64,000 bases of DNA from Isoetes taiwanensis (lineage: Eukaryota; Streptophyta; Lycopodiopsida; Isoetales; Isoetaceae), in NCBI GenBank assembly GCA_021234155.1, contig JAJEKV010000049.1, positions 8,962,036 through 9,026,035 of the forward strand, read 5' to 3'. A program made the position numbers and the translations under genes. Positions 34,707-46,505 of the stretch are shown one piece after another. Below the pieces are notes generated by a model, which saw nothing but the letters and a program-made list of their open reading frames with translations, made no database searches and was not told where the DNA came from. Numbering within the stretch: the stretch's first letter is position 1; each line of letters begins with the position of its first letter.

Positions 34707-36020
34707 GTCCTTTAGTTGGTTAGAAAGAGCATAAGTTGTTGCTTGGAAATAAAATTTGGGTTGGCCAAATATCATAGATACTAGTAGAATGCCCTACAAC
34801 TTACATCTAATAAGACACATTTTACTGGATCGTAAATATTGGTTAATAGGACATCTGCTTTCACTGAAGCAAGATGCCTGGTCATCTTTGGCAATGCAGT
34901 GCGCTGAAAAGTAACGTGTCAACTTCTGTTGAATTATAGAACTGAACTTTATCAATATTGAGAATGTCATAGATTCATTGCGCTGGACATGCTGCAAGAG
35001 CTAGCAAGAGTTCATTGAACTGGACATGCTGTGGAAAACATTCGCGACCTGCAAGAAGCAAGTGGCATTTCACAAAATAGAAATACCAACATTTCATAAT
35101 ATGTGCCCACCAGTCGTTTGCAATAATGCCATAGCACATCTACTACAACACAGAATCTTAAATTTGTAACACGCTTCAGAATAAGGGATTATTGAGAGAG
35201 GATAATCAACATAATCACAAAGAATTGGATAAGCATCAACGTGATCGCATAGGATGATCTTAAGAACCATCAACATAATCTCATGTTAAAGGACATAGAG
35301 GAAAGAAACAATGCATGTAAATGTGCAATCACAGATTGGAAATGGTAAACCTTTGCCTAGGGCATGGGAAAAACTGTGTATGACTCTAGGAAGGCTGAGC
35401 ACATCCTTGCAGCATCTGAGCTACCAATGGCAACAGAGGACGCTTGACAAATAATAGAAATCACATATGATAAGAAGATATCTGCACATTGTCTTCTTGC
35501 TGCAACATTCAACTCTTGTGGTTTGCTGTGTCCTGCAATCTGCGATCACCTGCATTCCAGTAACCATGGGGTAAAACCTACATCAGAGATGCTCTTGAAA
35601 CACAGAAAAGTGTAATGCAGACTTCAGAATGTGTGAGAGTGTACTTTGTTCAGCAATACTCAGCAGCTAATTGTTAGTTTCTACAGACCATAAAAATTCC
35701 ACGTTATCCAAGTTCATACCAACTGCTTTCCAAACTTCTATCATATACCTTCATACTGTCTGGATTTTCTCAAGATCACCCCCATCTTACTATTCAGTTG
35801 TGCAAACCAATCGCCAACCCAAAACTTGAAAATGCAGCCTGCGTTCAATATACAATGCTTTCATCATTCCCTGCAGAATGTACGCACTCGCATCACCATC
35901 AAAATCACGAGTCACCATCAAAATTTCAAACATGCCAGAAATCAAGCCATTCCATTACGGCATAACCTGGATATAATATTTAAACAGCATAGGAAAGAGC
36001 GAATTTTGTAGATGGCATGC
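34707..36020. other. Stretch downstream of visible mS29 exons, no exon recognised
   Basis: This is where the following mS29 exons would be expected if introns were short. I found no frame resembling the rest of that protein. Nothing else is recognisable. Confidence 0.45.
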
Positions 36021-37208
36021 CTGTAGAGCTGATTCCGCTTGCCCTGGAGTGTCCCAAAAGCCAGTCAATTCGTTAAAAGAAAAAATATTCTCATGCGTCC
36101 ACATTTTCCCCCTAGACTCATAAAACACAAGCCATCCTTGAGATCTTGCCCACGATACAATCATTGCAAGAGCAAGACTTTTCCCACTCCCAACAGGGCC
36201 ATCCAGAAGATACTGCCTGCATGGTTGAATTACTGCAAGAAAAATCAGAACGAACAGAAGAATGTCATAATAACATTCAATACATGTATCACATGCGACT
36301 AGAAGACGAAGACTTGCCCAGCAAGAACATACCAGCATACCTTCAGCAAGTTTTTCTTTTGTAATTTCCCTTGTTGGAGGGCTATCTACACCGTCCACTG
36401 GAGCTTCTAATTTAGAATCTTCTTTCCATAAAGCATTGAGTGGAAAGACATTTGACATGTTGTAAGCAAGCTTGCCTGTCAATGTAAACTGCATTCGGTT
36501 GCATAAAGATAAGACTTGGCTCCTGACTAATATGCTGCTATTTCCTGTGAGATCAAACTCCTTGGATGCCCCAGATGGCAAACCTTCCGCCAAGTACTGT
36601 GCAATGTCCTCTTTCCTAGTATCAGAACCAGATGCATTGATTAGCATCAAATCCCATTGTCAAATAGAACCATATTCATTAGTATCCTCGCAATCTAACT
36701 CCTTTCCAAATTGAACGTAGAAGTTATTATATATCTTCTGAAGCTAGCTACATGGTATGGAGAAACAGCTACCGATATTGTCCACATTCCATATCCTGTT
36801 CAATTAAAATCGTAAACAGTCTCACCTTAGAGAAATATACTTGTTGATATCAGCTTTTTTCAACTTAGAGATATCCATAGTAGAAGCAAAAAGAGAGGGG
36901 TCTTTGACAATTTCAACGAGACCGGGACCGTAATTTATAACGAGACCTTTGGCATCAAAAGCCACAGCCCTGCCAGGACCCTGGCTCCGATGCTCCATAC
37001 CGAACCCCATTCCAGGACCAACATCTTCACTCTTGGAAGCACCCTTGCCCTTTGCTCCGGCCTTTGCAGGAGCTCCCTTCTTCTCCTTCATTAGAAATGA
37101 AGAGCCATGAATTCGTCTCACAGACGACCCATTTGGGCCATGAATCCTTGAGCTGCATTGTGCAAATAAGTTGGATCGGAGTTTGATTAGAACATGCCTG
37201 CCCTTCAT
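36021..37208 (-). CDS. Mitochondrial small ribosomal subunit protein mS29 (DAP3), 5' part
   Basis: Minus-strand exons 37208-36826, 36615-36341 and 36232-36021 join in phase (2, 1, then 0) to 290 codons. The N-terminus is rich in Arg/Lys/Ser with no acids (mitochondrial transit peptide), then KKGAPAKAGAKGKG, then the DAP3 family region. Exon 3 has the P-loop LLDGPVGSGKS, followed by ALAMIVSWARSQGWLVFYES and GFWDTPGQ, characteristic of mS29. This GTP-binding protein sits in the head of the mitoribosomal small subunit. Donors are AAG/GTGAG, AAG/GTATG and, for exon 3, an unusual CAG/GCATG; acceptors are ACTAG and TTCTTGCAG. The remaining roughly one third to one half of the protein is not visible below 36021: long intron, truncation or pseudogene. 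Confidence 0.8.
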
Positions 37209-37875
37209 CTTCTAGGGTCGAGCTGCGCCATAGCCACGCCTGCGAAGGAATGGGGCTGGATCACCGACAGGCAGCAGCCAGTTTAGAGCAGTCACCAGCA
37301 TATGCTAGGCATATGTCAGATATATACTTGGATATGCCCACAAACCCACATAAACGAGGGTTTGCCCCCCTAGGGGCAACCCAAAAAACAGTCGTGTTAA
37401 AACCAACTTAAATCCTAAAAAATCTTGCTATTTTTTTGTGTTTTTTCATATGCGGTTCTAGCATATCACCTAGATCTATGATATATATGTCATATCCTCG
37501 TAACACTCGTAATGACTCTAGAAGTGACTAACTACTACCAATTGCACTCCAGTATTTTCAACAATGGTTGTATTAACCATATCAGTTGCTCACTAAAGCA
37601 GCCCTATAAAAGTACGTCATTGTTTGTTTCTATGCTTGAATTTCCAATATTGAATAACAAATACATACAAAAGGTAAGAGCATTTGTCATGCATGTGATG
37701 ACCATACGAATATTGTACTCTTGCCTATTTTTTACGCAGAGCGTCCTCTCCTCTTCCTGCTTCTTGGAGGTTTATTCGCACTAAGGGTTCAGTTTGGCCT
37801 CTACACCTTCCAAACTTCTTCATTAATTTGGGCTCTCGATTCGAGGGGCCATTCTCACAGTCCAAATTAGGGCAC
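37209..37875. other. Upstream flank of mS29, no gene seen
   Basis: Contains a strong small hairpin, GGGTTTGCCCC/CCTA/GGGGCAACCC-like, at about 37359-37383, roughly 150 bases upstream of the mS29 ATG. Otherwise there are only short frames. Confidence 0.45.
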
Positions 37876-38125
37876 ATTCAACAACATGCACGCTGAAGTA
37901 ATGCATCCAATGATGAGGCACTGCATGACACTACATTTTTCTCTGGGATGGATTGGAAAATATTCGCAGCTTTGGCAAGCTGTCCACACTACGCATAAGC
38001 CTTGATAATTATGGTCCATGGCATAATACCTTTTGCATGAAATTTTTCAACCATATGAAGAGCTCCTTTGATGCAAATATGTTGCACATAAGCTACAAAT
38101 ATCACCTTCCATAAGACCATCAAGA
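37876..38125 (-). pseudogene. PPR protein fragment
   Basis: One minus-strand frame reads GIMPWTIIIKAYA, stop, CGQLAKAANIFQSIPEKNVV, then SCSA. This is the pentatricopeptide pattern W(N/T).II.aYa.cG...a...F..mpekNVVSWsA, spanning two repeats of the PLS type found in plant organelle RNA-editing and RNA-processing factors. Upstream in the same frame FVAYVQ...GALHMVEKF is a worn earlier repeat. An in-frame TAG and the short length show it is a relic. Confidence 0.7.
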
Positions 38126-38862
38126 TCTCAAGAATTAACTTTATCTTTTGTGAGATCCTTGCCACATTGCTTCAACATGAAGAAATTATGAGTATATCAA
38201 GCATAGCCTTGCATGGTAGGAGACTCAAATGCTCAAATTTTGGGCTAGAAGGCGTTTGTTGGGCTGAACTTTGTGCGCTTGTGCGACATATACAATGTAA
38301 ATGATGTACAGTTTAGTGAGAACATCTTTTTATTGGGATGCTTTATATCATTAAACAACCATTTCGATTCTTGTAGCATTAGGGTGGCAGAAATTAAGAT
38401 TAATGTCTATTTCTGGAAACTATAGTTGTGACATCCAATCTCGTTCCACGTGAAGCCTAATTTGTTCATAATAAATCACATCTAGAAGGTGGTTGCTGGG
38501 CTGAATATTGTAAGAACCATATTAAAGTTGATGAGGGATCTCATAGATCTGGTAAAAAGAGGAGTTAACAACCTTGATCATGCTCTTGAGTTTAAAGCTA
38601 CAATTTAAATCGAATAGTAAGGAATTACTAATCTAGAATTTGGTAGAATTGTTGCTTAAAAGCTCATGTAATCTGCTTAATCTATTAGGTTGTACATGAA
38701 TTTAAGGAATATATTTGCTAAAGGTTTAAGCGCCTCACTAAATAGCTGATAAACTGTTGGCCCCTTCTCTAGAAAATTTATCAATGTTGAACATTTTATT
38801 TTATTTTTTAGAATATGTTAAGACACAAAGCCTTGCAAGTCATTGTTGGTCCCTTCTTTTAC

Positions 38863-39650
38863 CAGATCTTACTCCAGGAGACAAGTTTTCTACCCTTCAA
38901 GGGGCTGCGGAAGGCCATATTATTTACTTCCAGAAGGTGGTCGCTATGGGTAATACACGTTTGCCCAACCTTGCTTTGGTCGTAGCAATGGCTCCCCAAT
39001 GCCTCAAAGCCTGCTGGAAGGACAAGCAAGCTCAGTGGTTCTCACGTTGGAATGTACAGACAAACAGATGCGTACAGGTACGGACAAAGAAGGATTACAA
39101 TGCACTAAAACTGTATCTAGATGCTAGTTTCCTTCACTGGGATGCAGATGCTCTGGCACACGTTAAGATGGCACACTATCAGCAGCAAGTCAATCCTAGA
39201 CTCAAGAGAGGCCCACACCAGTATTTGTACATCCATTTGCCCATGAAGAAGCGCAGACTCATAGCTTCCATTCGCATGGGTGCACATCGTCTCTGCATTG
39301 AGCAAGGCATTGGACTTGGGAAGCACAGGAGGATAGGCTTTGTCAGTATTGCCACTAGGGCGCCATTGAAGATGCATATGCTGTCCTCTAGATCTGCCCA
39401 GCCTTTGCCCATATCCGAGTGCGGTATGTTCGGTATGTTGGGCTTGTTGGGGCCATACCTCCAGGAGGTTATGGGTACACGGACTCAATTGTGTCCTGTA
39501 CAATTGTATAGTGTACTGTCATACTTATTACTGCTAAGATTTTTCCCGCGAAAAACCTTCGGGGCGGGGGTTTTTAAATCTTGACAGTAATACACTTGCT
39601 GCTCTCTTTTTGTTTGGGTCCCATAGGCCAATTGGTCTCCGTGGACAATA
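38863..39650 (+). mobile_element. LINE copy 3, 5'-truncated (family 1)
   Basis: The copy begins at CCAGATCTTACTCCAGGAGA and is nearly open to 39584. It encodes the region downstream of the RT (QGAAEGHIIYFQKVVAMG, MAHYQQQVNPRLKRGP, LYIHLPMKKRRLIASIRMGA) and the family end LGPYLQEVMGTRTQL. The Cys/His motif is lost. The 3' motif GGGTCCCATAGGCCAATTGG at about 39618 is followed by ACAATAAAAAAA. Host copy-A-like sequence flanks it (CTTCTTTTA left, ATTCTTTATA right), compatible with a short target duplication TTCTTTA. Confidence 0.85.
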
Positions 39651-39660
39651 AAAAAATATA

Positions 39661-39843
39661 GGGGAAAACTACAAAATACCCCTAACTTTTTGCAAAATTC
39701 ACAGTATACCCGTAACTTTCTAAAAATTCACAAAATGCCCCTAAACATCTATACGTTAGGGGCATTTTATGAATTTTCTAAAAGTTAGGGGTATGTTGTG
39801 AATTTAGCAAAAAGTTAGGGGTATATTGTAGTTTTTCCCATAA
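39661..39843. mobile_element. Hairpin MITE inserted at the tail of LINE copy 3
   Basis: The first about 84 bases (GGGGAAAACTACAAAATACC...) are the reverse complement of the last about 84 (...GTAGTTTTTCCC), with a loop of about 11 bases around CATCTATACG. The inner word TACCCCTAACTTTTTGC appears on both arms. There is no coding. Flanks ATA/ATA suggest a TA-type target duplication. It sits within the A-rich tail of the LINE and so is younger than it. Confidence 0.88.
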
Positions 39844-39844
39844 A

Positions 39845-39890
39845 ATATTCTATTCTATTCTATTCTTTATAATATTTACCAATGTTGGGC
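39845..39890 (+). repeat. TTCTA microsatellite at insertion junction
   Basis: Four imperfect ATTCT units (ATTCTATTCTATTCTATTCT) at about 39848-39868 lie between the MITE and resumed copy C sequence. Confidence 0.8.
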
Positions 39891-41130
39891 ATTTTATTTT
39901 TACTTTTTGGTGTACTAGCAAATACTTAACTTAGGGCCATGTTAAGACACAAAGGCTTCGAGTCACGCACAAACATGTAGGTTGTGGTTCAACAACATGG
40001 TCTTTAAATCTAAATGTACTTAAAATAGTAGTGATATGATTACCTAATATTGGATGTACCGAAGTATTTAAGATTGGAGCTTGAAAAGTGATATATGATA
40101 TTATTTTCCAACATCAAATTTAGGTGACTCTACAAAATTATCAAATTACTACAAATACTGATGTAAATGCTTGGAATTCAAGATCGCTGATAATAATACA
40201 GTAGTGTGCATAAGCCAAATATCCATGGTTAAAATTACAAATCAATGAGAATTAAGCATTGAAACCCAGTGCAGCTGCACAAAGTTCTTCCCAGAATTAT
40301 GAAAATTCATGTTAATGCCTTCTTAGTCTGTATATATTGGTACAATACTTATGTATATTGTATGATGTTTGAAAAAGGAATGTACATTTTTGTTGGTTAC
40401 AAAAAAAAAAAAACCGTTCAAAGAATCGGTGGCTTTCATGTACGAGCTAATGCGATGGCATGAAAGCAAAGGCGCCTTACAGTACGTCACAGTTCCATCA
40501 TGCAAAAGATAGCATGGAGCTTATGTGAATCCTTCTCCTTAAAATTCGTATTTGTTACAGCATACCACAGATCATGTAGACTTTATATGAATCCTTCCCA
40601 TTAATTGCCAATTTGGAATTCTGGCTACAGAGCTTGGCCATTATCTTAAAGGAAATTGAAGCCAGAAACGAAATAGAGCATACACCTGGAAAGCTTTCTT
40701 CATATGCTTGTGGCTTGTGTCTGAGCAATTGCACATAGACCACCGTTGTTGCGAGGACTTGGGCATAGGCTCAAGAGCTCACAAAGCTCCCTAAACTGCA
40801 AGCTCTGATGACGTAGACAAGTGCCAAAACCCCTTGCTAGAAGCCCGTTGCCCTAAAAACCTTAAGTCCCTTTTTCCCTTTTTTGAACTGATCCTTGTTG
40901 TCCATTCAAAGAGTCAATCTAGGCCGCCCGATCTAGGGCTCCATTGAAGACGCACATAAAAACATTATAATAAAGGATTATTTTCGGGTTAAATATCATG
41001 TGATAACTTTTTTAAATGCTCTTTATAAAATTTGAATGGGAAAAAAAGTTTTAATCAAAGTTCCTTTTTGGGCTGGATTTTCAAAGCTAAGGGAAAAAGT
41101 TCTTTTGATTTAAATGTTAATGCTTAAGAT

Positions 41131-42155
41131 TTTTTTTTTATGAACGTGGACCTTTATTACTCAAAAGAATACAAAGAGTACAGGGGGACTCAAAACCCAG
41201 TGAAGAAGATGTCCACTAGAGCAACACTACCCACCACATACATGACACAGAAAAGCAAAGAATATATAACACCACGAGCACAACTGTTTGCTATGAGCAA
41301 GCCTGAATCTGAAGATATCGCTCCCAAATGACACTCTTAACGTCGTCCTTTAAGGAAGAACACTTGTACGCCTTCACAATGCGACTACGAGCATCAATAA
41401 GCACTTGCGTATCTGAAAAGACCTGTCCCTTGAAGATGAGGAGATTTCGTCTCTTCCAGATGAACTAGATGATCCAAGCAAATGCTAAATGGAAAGCCCT
41501 CTAAACCCTCTTTGCCAACTTGCCCCAAGAACTAGGATAGACTGACAATAGGACCTGCTGACTATTCAAGTCACAATAGAAAAGGCTCAAAAGCCACTGC
41601 CAAGCAAATCGAACATGGTGACACAAGAAAAAGCAGTGCTCAATTGTCTCATTCCTCTGCATGCAAAGAAGGCAGATCACAGAGACTTCTGGATGAAATC
41701 TATGAACAACAGTGTTTTCCTGCACGCATCTATGAAAATGGTCTGCCACCATAAGATAGATAGCTTAGGATGGAGCAATTTATCCCATACCCATCGCTAA
41801 CTTTGGCGATGGAGGCAACAATTCAAGATGAAGTAGGACCACATACATCGAGTGCATCAGGTGCTCCTTAACACTGCCATGAACCACCCAGAGCTGAGGA
41901 GCCACGTCTTGTGGATGTGGAGGACGAGTAGCAGCTACTTTTTCCCAAATGCCACGGTCCCAACGAAGGAGGAGGAACTTCAATCTGAACTCATTCCACA
42001 TCAACAATCTTATCTCATTATGCCATGCAAGTACTTGAGCACACCCGCTGCTCGCTATCGGCGCTGCGTCAATGGATGGACAGAAGGGACCAGGGGACAA
42101 TCCGCTTGGCCATCACCCAAAGGGATCCACCAGCAACTAGCTGTAGGTCTTGGGC
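41131..42155 (-). mobile_element. L1-type LINE 3' fragment with zinc-finger RT-associated domain
   Basis: On the minus strand a 5'-truncated element ends in an A run (T run at 41131-41139 on plus). The frame 41752-41501 has VSVICLLCMQRNETIEHCFF, then LCHHVRFAWQW, the C-x2-C...H...C pattern of the zf-RVT domain at the end of plant L1 ORF2. It is inserted in repeat copy C: left flank AATGCTTAAGAT, right flank CTTGGGCAAGATTGATCGG, which are adjacent in copy B. The rest is decayed. Confidence 0.75.
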
Positions 42156-42200
42156 AAGATTGATCGGAGGGCCAAAAATGGAAGTCCTTTTTATTGAAAA

Positions 42201-42870
42201 GGCACAACCTAATATGGAGCAACCATACCAGTGCAGCATTCCAACTTGCGGCCAACCAGGTTTTGGAGAGGAACGACGAGTGCAATCATCCATCTTGCAA
42301 AATCGTGGAAGTGTTAGATGACGCCAAGAGATCTGAAGACCATGTCAAAGATCTCGTTACTGTTTGATTATGACTCATTAGAAGATTGGATATTTTGTTA
42401 TTTAGTTTTGAGTGATTGAATGTAACTCATATTCATTCTAGCATAGGACACAAGCGCAAGGCACGGGGCAAGCAAAATAGAGCACAGGATGAGATCCAAT
42501 TGATTCTTTAAATCTGGACTTTTACAAGATTGGGTTAGGTTTGGCCAATCGATACGCATTTATGGTGGCATTGCACATGATATGAGAAGATGTCTGTTCA
42601 TGTGCTTAGAGCAGCCAGATTGCTTACACACAAGCTCTATACTACTTTGGCCAAAGCTGAATGCATAAGGAAGCAGATTATAATATGTGAAATTTTAAGA
42701 GAAGAATGATCTTAAGGTGCAGAGGGATACAAGATAGTAGAGGGGAAGTAGAATAGGGCACAAGGGAATGCTCTAAAGAGCATTCCGGTGACCTGCAAAT
42801 AGCGAACGCAAAAAAAGATTTGAAATTTTGAGTTGTGGTTGTTTATGGGATTTGCACTTTTTTGCTTTTG
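42201..42870. other. Stretch without a gene
   Basis: No recognisable coding, RNA gene or transposon boundary in this part. Confidence 0.4.
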
Positions 42871-43879
42871 TTTTCCAACCAAAATAACATCTCCTATAAC
42901 AATCCATATAAATATAATAATATATAAAACTTATCATGCTAATCTGGACATCTTAAGTTGAGTACGATAAATCTGGACATGCTATGCTATACAATGAATG
43001 CCAGATCTTTTTTTTTCCTTGAAGGACGTCATTTTATTTATCATCACATCATGAGTACATTCTACATCACATTCTACATAACATGGAAGCCAATCCACTA
43101 CCTAGGCACAATATACTAAGAATTGATTTGCATATGATTATCTAGTACATATGGCAAGTCTAAGATCTTTATCACATGACCGATTGGTCGTACTTGAACC
43201 CCTGACCTCGGGGCAATGGATTTTTAAGGTCCCTATTACTAGACCGATGTTGACCATGTTTGAACCTGTGACCTTGGATGGCAATTTAAGGTCCTGCTAC
43301 TAGACCATGCCCTAAAGGACAAACCCCTAGGTTATCATGTATGATATAGTACTTCATTATGTGACTAACTAATTTATATATATATACAAGTCGTTTGTAA
43401 ATTAGAGTGTGAAATTTTTTGTAAAAATCCACGTGATTCTATAAATATCCTCTTAGATTTCTTGTTATTTCCTTAAGATTATATTCTATGATCATTACTC
43501 AGTTATGCAAATGAAAGAACCTCAACTATGAACCAACAATTGATTCTTGATCTTGCCATGAGGAATCTTAGACATGCCCAAAGGTTCCTTGAATTTCCTA
43601 AATTCTCTTGGTCATTTTCTATTGTAAATTGGAAAACAAAACACACATACTGTTGCAGTTTGTGGGAAAAGAAGTTTTGTGCCTTGTGCTTTGTGCTTCT
43701 GGACAATGTTGATTATAAATTTCACTATCGAATTGGCAACAATTTGTTGATGTGCATTTGCAAGGCCTTTAAATTTAGGTTGCATTAAGTCTTTGCTTAA
43801 TTTCTTTGTAACAAAAAGGATTTTAAACAATTTAGTTATATGGGTTGTTTATGAGAGATGTTATTTTGGTTGGGAAAAG
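42871..43879. repeat. Imperfect 30-bp inverted repeat pair around a 1-kb block
   Basis: TTTTCCAACCAAAATAACAT at 42871 is the reverse complement of ATGTTATTTTGGTTGGGAAA ending at about 43879; the match extends to CTCCTATAACA/TGTTTATGAGAG. The block encloses a SINE. It could be a DNA transposon with short terminal repeats, but no target duplication was found. Confidence 0.45.
43008..43313 (-). mobile_element. tRNA-derived SINE with two tandem tRNA-like heads
   Basis: On the minus strand from about 43313 the sequence has an A-box-like TGGTCTAGTAGCAGG and a B-box-like GGTTCAAACATGG. These repeat as GGTCTAGTAATAGGGACC and GGGGTTCAAGTACGACC about 65 bases later. A unique body follows and then a nine-base A run (43008-43016 as T on plus). 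This is the plan of a plant SINE transcribed by RNA polymerase III; the doubled head is unusual. No clear target duplication was seen. Confidence 0.7.
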
Positions 43880-44078
43880 AAATAAACAAGGTGTTGTGCA
43901 CAGAGTGTTGCCCTCCAGTTTCTTGAGGGTAAAGTGGCTTAAATAAAACCGTGTGGAATCGAAATATCTACTTCAAACCCTTCACTACATCTGCCAACTC
44001 AATATTTAAATTAAACTAGATGCCTATTATGTTCTTACAATGAGTTTGTAAATCACCTACATTGATCGACAAGCACAT

Positions 44079-44400
44079 CCACAAGTGCCCCTCGATCAAA
44101 TTGTGTATGTAACTGAGTAATTGAGTGTTGTAGAAATGTCTGAACATGTTTGATGTCTTCCAGACACAATGTCGGCATTTTCCCGTACTCATAATATTTT
44201 AAGCTGTAGGTCTTTGTCTATGGCATCCTTAAACGAGTCGCAATGTATGAAATAGTTCGGAAAAGACTAGGGAACAAAATGCATATCCAATGTAGCTTGA
44301 ATACTAAAAAGGGCTTGTAGTAGTTTTATATCCATACAATTTATATTGTCACAACCTGGGTCATAGCATATGGTTATCTTCCTTGGCCAATGCATATAAA
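44079..44400 (+). repeat. Direct repeat, left copy (pairs with 46506-47310)
   Basis: CACAAGTGCCCCTCGATCAA plus ATTGTGTATGTAACTGAGTA and the following roughly 300 bases, as far as GTCATAGCATATGGTT, match 46506 onwards with moderate divergence. The right copy is split by an L1 insertion. The pair encloses the Helitron helicase remnant. Confidence 0.8.
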
Positions 44401-45007
44401 GATTGTAAGTTTATTGTATTACAACAGCTCCCTCAGAATGTTTTCGTGGAATCTTATGAGATGCACCGTTTAACCACCGAAGGTTCGGCCTGGCTTATGA
44501 TTACCTTGTTTGACATTATATTGACTAAGCATGTATGTTAGTGTTTTCCATTTAACTCCTGAATTGTAGATTTCTATGTTTATGGTGACACAAATTTAGA
44601 ATGCTTAGTTACTTATTCTTGTAGCTCACTTGTCGATTTGCATATATATTCCTTAACGTTCAATGGCAGTATGAAGACACAACAACAATTTGATGTGTTT
44701 TTTGTGCCTTACATGCCAGACATCATGTAATGTACCATCTTCAGTATTTATGTTTGGAAATCTTGTTTGCATCTATATTGCTAGATTTGTTTGGTCGTGG
44801 CATAAGTTGAAAGTTTGAAAATATTTGATCGCAATGAGAAAAGTGTGTAGTAACCGTTGATTTAAAAAAAAAAAATATCCAAACATGCTCGGGATTCTCG
44901 ATAAGGTCTAAAAAAGAATGAGAAAACAGCGCAGTATTTACTTTGGAGTTGACATTTTATTGTTGACATCTTGGAAATTACACATTGAAGAGGTAACACA
45001 TCATTGC

Positions 45008-46190
45008 TCATATAGTGAGTTGAGCAATTTCATCCCGTACGATCTCTTTGTAGACTGGAGTAAATCTTCTCTTGTTTTTTATAGTGCTCCTTGTCTTGAG
45101 ATGTCTTGAATTTGTGTGGTGCACCTTGAGAATGCGACATAGAGCTGGCCATGGGCAAAGACTAGCATTGGGAGATAGATGCCAACGGAGGTCATGGACT
45201 GACTTTGTGACTTGTTTAAGGTCATTAAGAATGCGAGTCGCATAGGGAACTACTTTCACTTGAAGGGGAGGAGGTCATTGTCTGACGGCTCCAGCATTAT
45301 CATTGATATGAGGACCCATGTTCCTTTGTAAGTGCCTGTGATTATCTCTGCATCTATGATCCATGATGACGAGGAGGCAGGTGCCATTACAAAGGCCGGA
45401 CTTTGGGTTCATGTTTTTGAGTAGGATGATAATGGCACCATCTTTAATGTGCAGCTTATGCGGTGCCATGCCAGAAGGGGTCAGGTGGTTGATGAACTTG
45501 ATTGGGAAGTTCCTTGTAGCATCTTCACCTTTTGCAGTGATGGCATCTATGCTTGTCTATATATGGAGTTATCCATGTAATCTTAGAAGGATCTTATTGC
45601 ATTGTTGATCCTTACTGTGTCTTCATTCTTTAGTGTCAAGATGGCCTTGTCGTACAACAGGTGTACATTTGCCTCTATTATTTGCTTGCCAAATATGTTG
45701 TCAATCAAGTCTTCTTCCACAACGCATTCTTCAGGTATCTCAACCAAGTCCTGGTCGAGCCCTGGCTCATTGATCATCCGTTCCCTGTTACCAAAACGTA
45801 GCAGCCAATTTGAGAAGGTTTGTTCATCTTTTCCGGCCCGCATATTTTGCTCAGCTTGTGGGTCCTGGAGTTAGTCCACAGGGGGTTCCTCTTGATACAC
45901 TTCGAGATGACTTCCGCCATTGTTGCATCTTGACCACAGGCAACTGCTGTCGAAAATCGTCGCCGGTGAGCATTATCATTCCTCCAAGGGGCCTTTCATC
46001 TTGGTATATCTCACATAAAACCCTGTCGACGGTAGTGAGTGCCTGTGTATGTGTCATCCCCATTTTGTCCCAGAACATGATGCTTGCCTTTCTAGTTATC
46101 TCTGCTTGTTGGCTTGTTGCACGCAGTGCGAAGGTTGCTTCTTGTGTCATGTTGAGCGGTAACTTGAATGTTAAATGAACTGTTTGTGCT
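45008..46190 (-). pseudogene. Helitron PIF1-like helicase C-terminal remnant
   Basis: Minus-strand frames in order carry parts of the Helitron RepHel helicase: IMFWDKMGMTHTQAL and GGMIMLTGDDFRQQLPVV (helicase motifs II and III; the Walker B D-E is D-K here), DQDLVEIPEECV, KDGAIIILLKNMNPKSGLCN, and finally [20 protein letters not shown] at about 45160-45100, the diagnostic end of Helitron helicases. Several frameshifts and stops separate the blocks and the Rep domain is missing. In a living Helitron this protein drives rolling-circle transposition. Confidence 0.85.
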
Positions 46191-46505
46191 CACTTCAAGA
46201 GGAGGTTGGCAATGCCTGTCCAAGCCACTGATACAACGCCGATGCCACATCTTCTCATTCTCATTCTCTTATTATGCTGATCAGTCTATTAAAGCAGAAT
46301 GTTCTGCATGTGCCTTCTGGGCCATCCACATTGATACATGGTACTTGATACTAATTGATTGCATCGAGGATAATATCGGCTATGTGCTACTGCTTGCTGT
46401 TGAGCTTGCCGTAGTTTTCCTGCCCTTCTATCAACTTCTTTTCTACATTGAAGATGGGTTCATTTGGGAAGCTACCTAGAATATCTAACTGTGGTTTTGG
46501 CTGTC

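Larger units (their letters stand above)
38585..42200 (-). repeat. Local repeat, copy C (inverted relative to A), with insertions
   Basis: Minus-strand matches to copy A: 38585-38862 (A 9110-9400), 39845-40470 (A 8610-9110) and 40475-41115 (A 6711-7320). A last piece near 42155-42180 matches the edge of copy B (about 31165-31195). It is split by LINE copy 3 plus a hairpin MITE (38863-39844) and by an L1 fragment (41131-42155). Confidence 0.8.

Noticed and set aside
45008..46190. Separate small genes in the Helitron region
   Set aside because: The frames are consecutive pieces of one decayed PIF1-like helicase, not independent genes.
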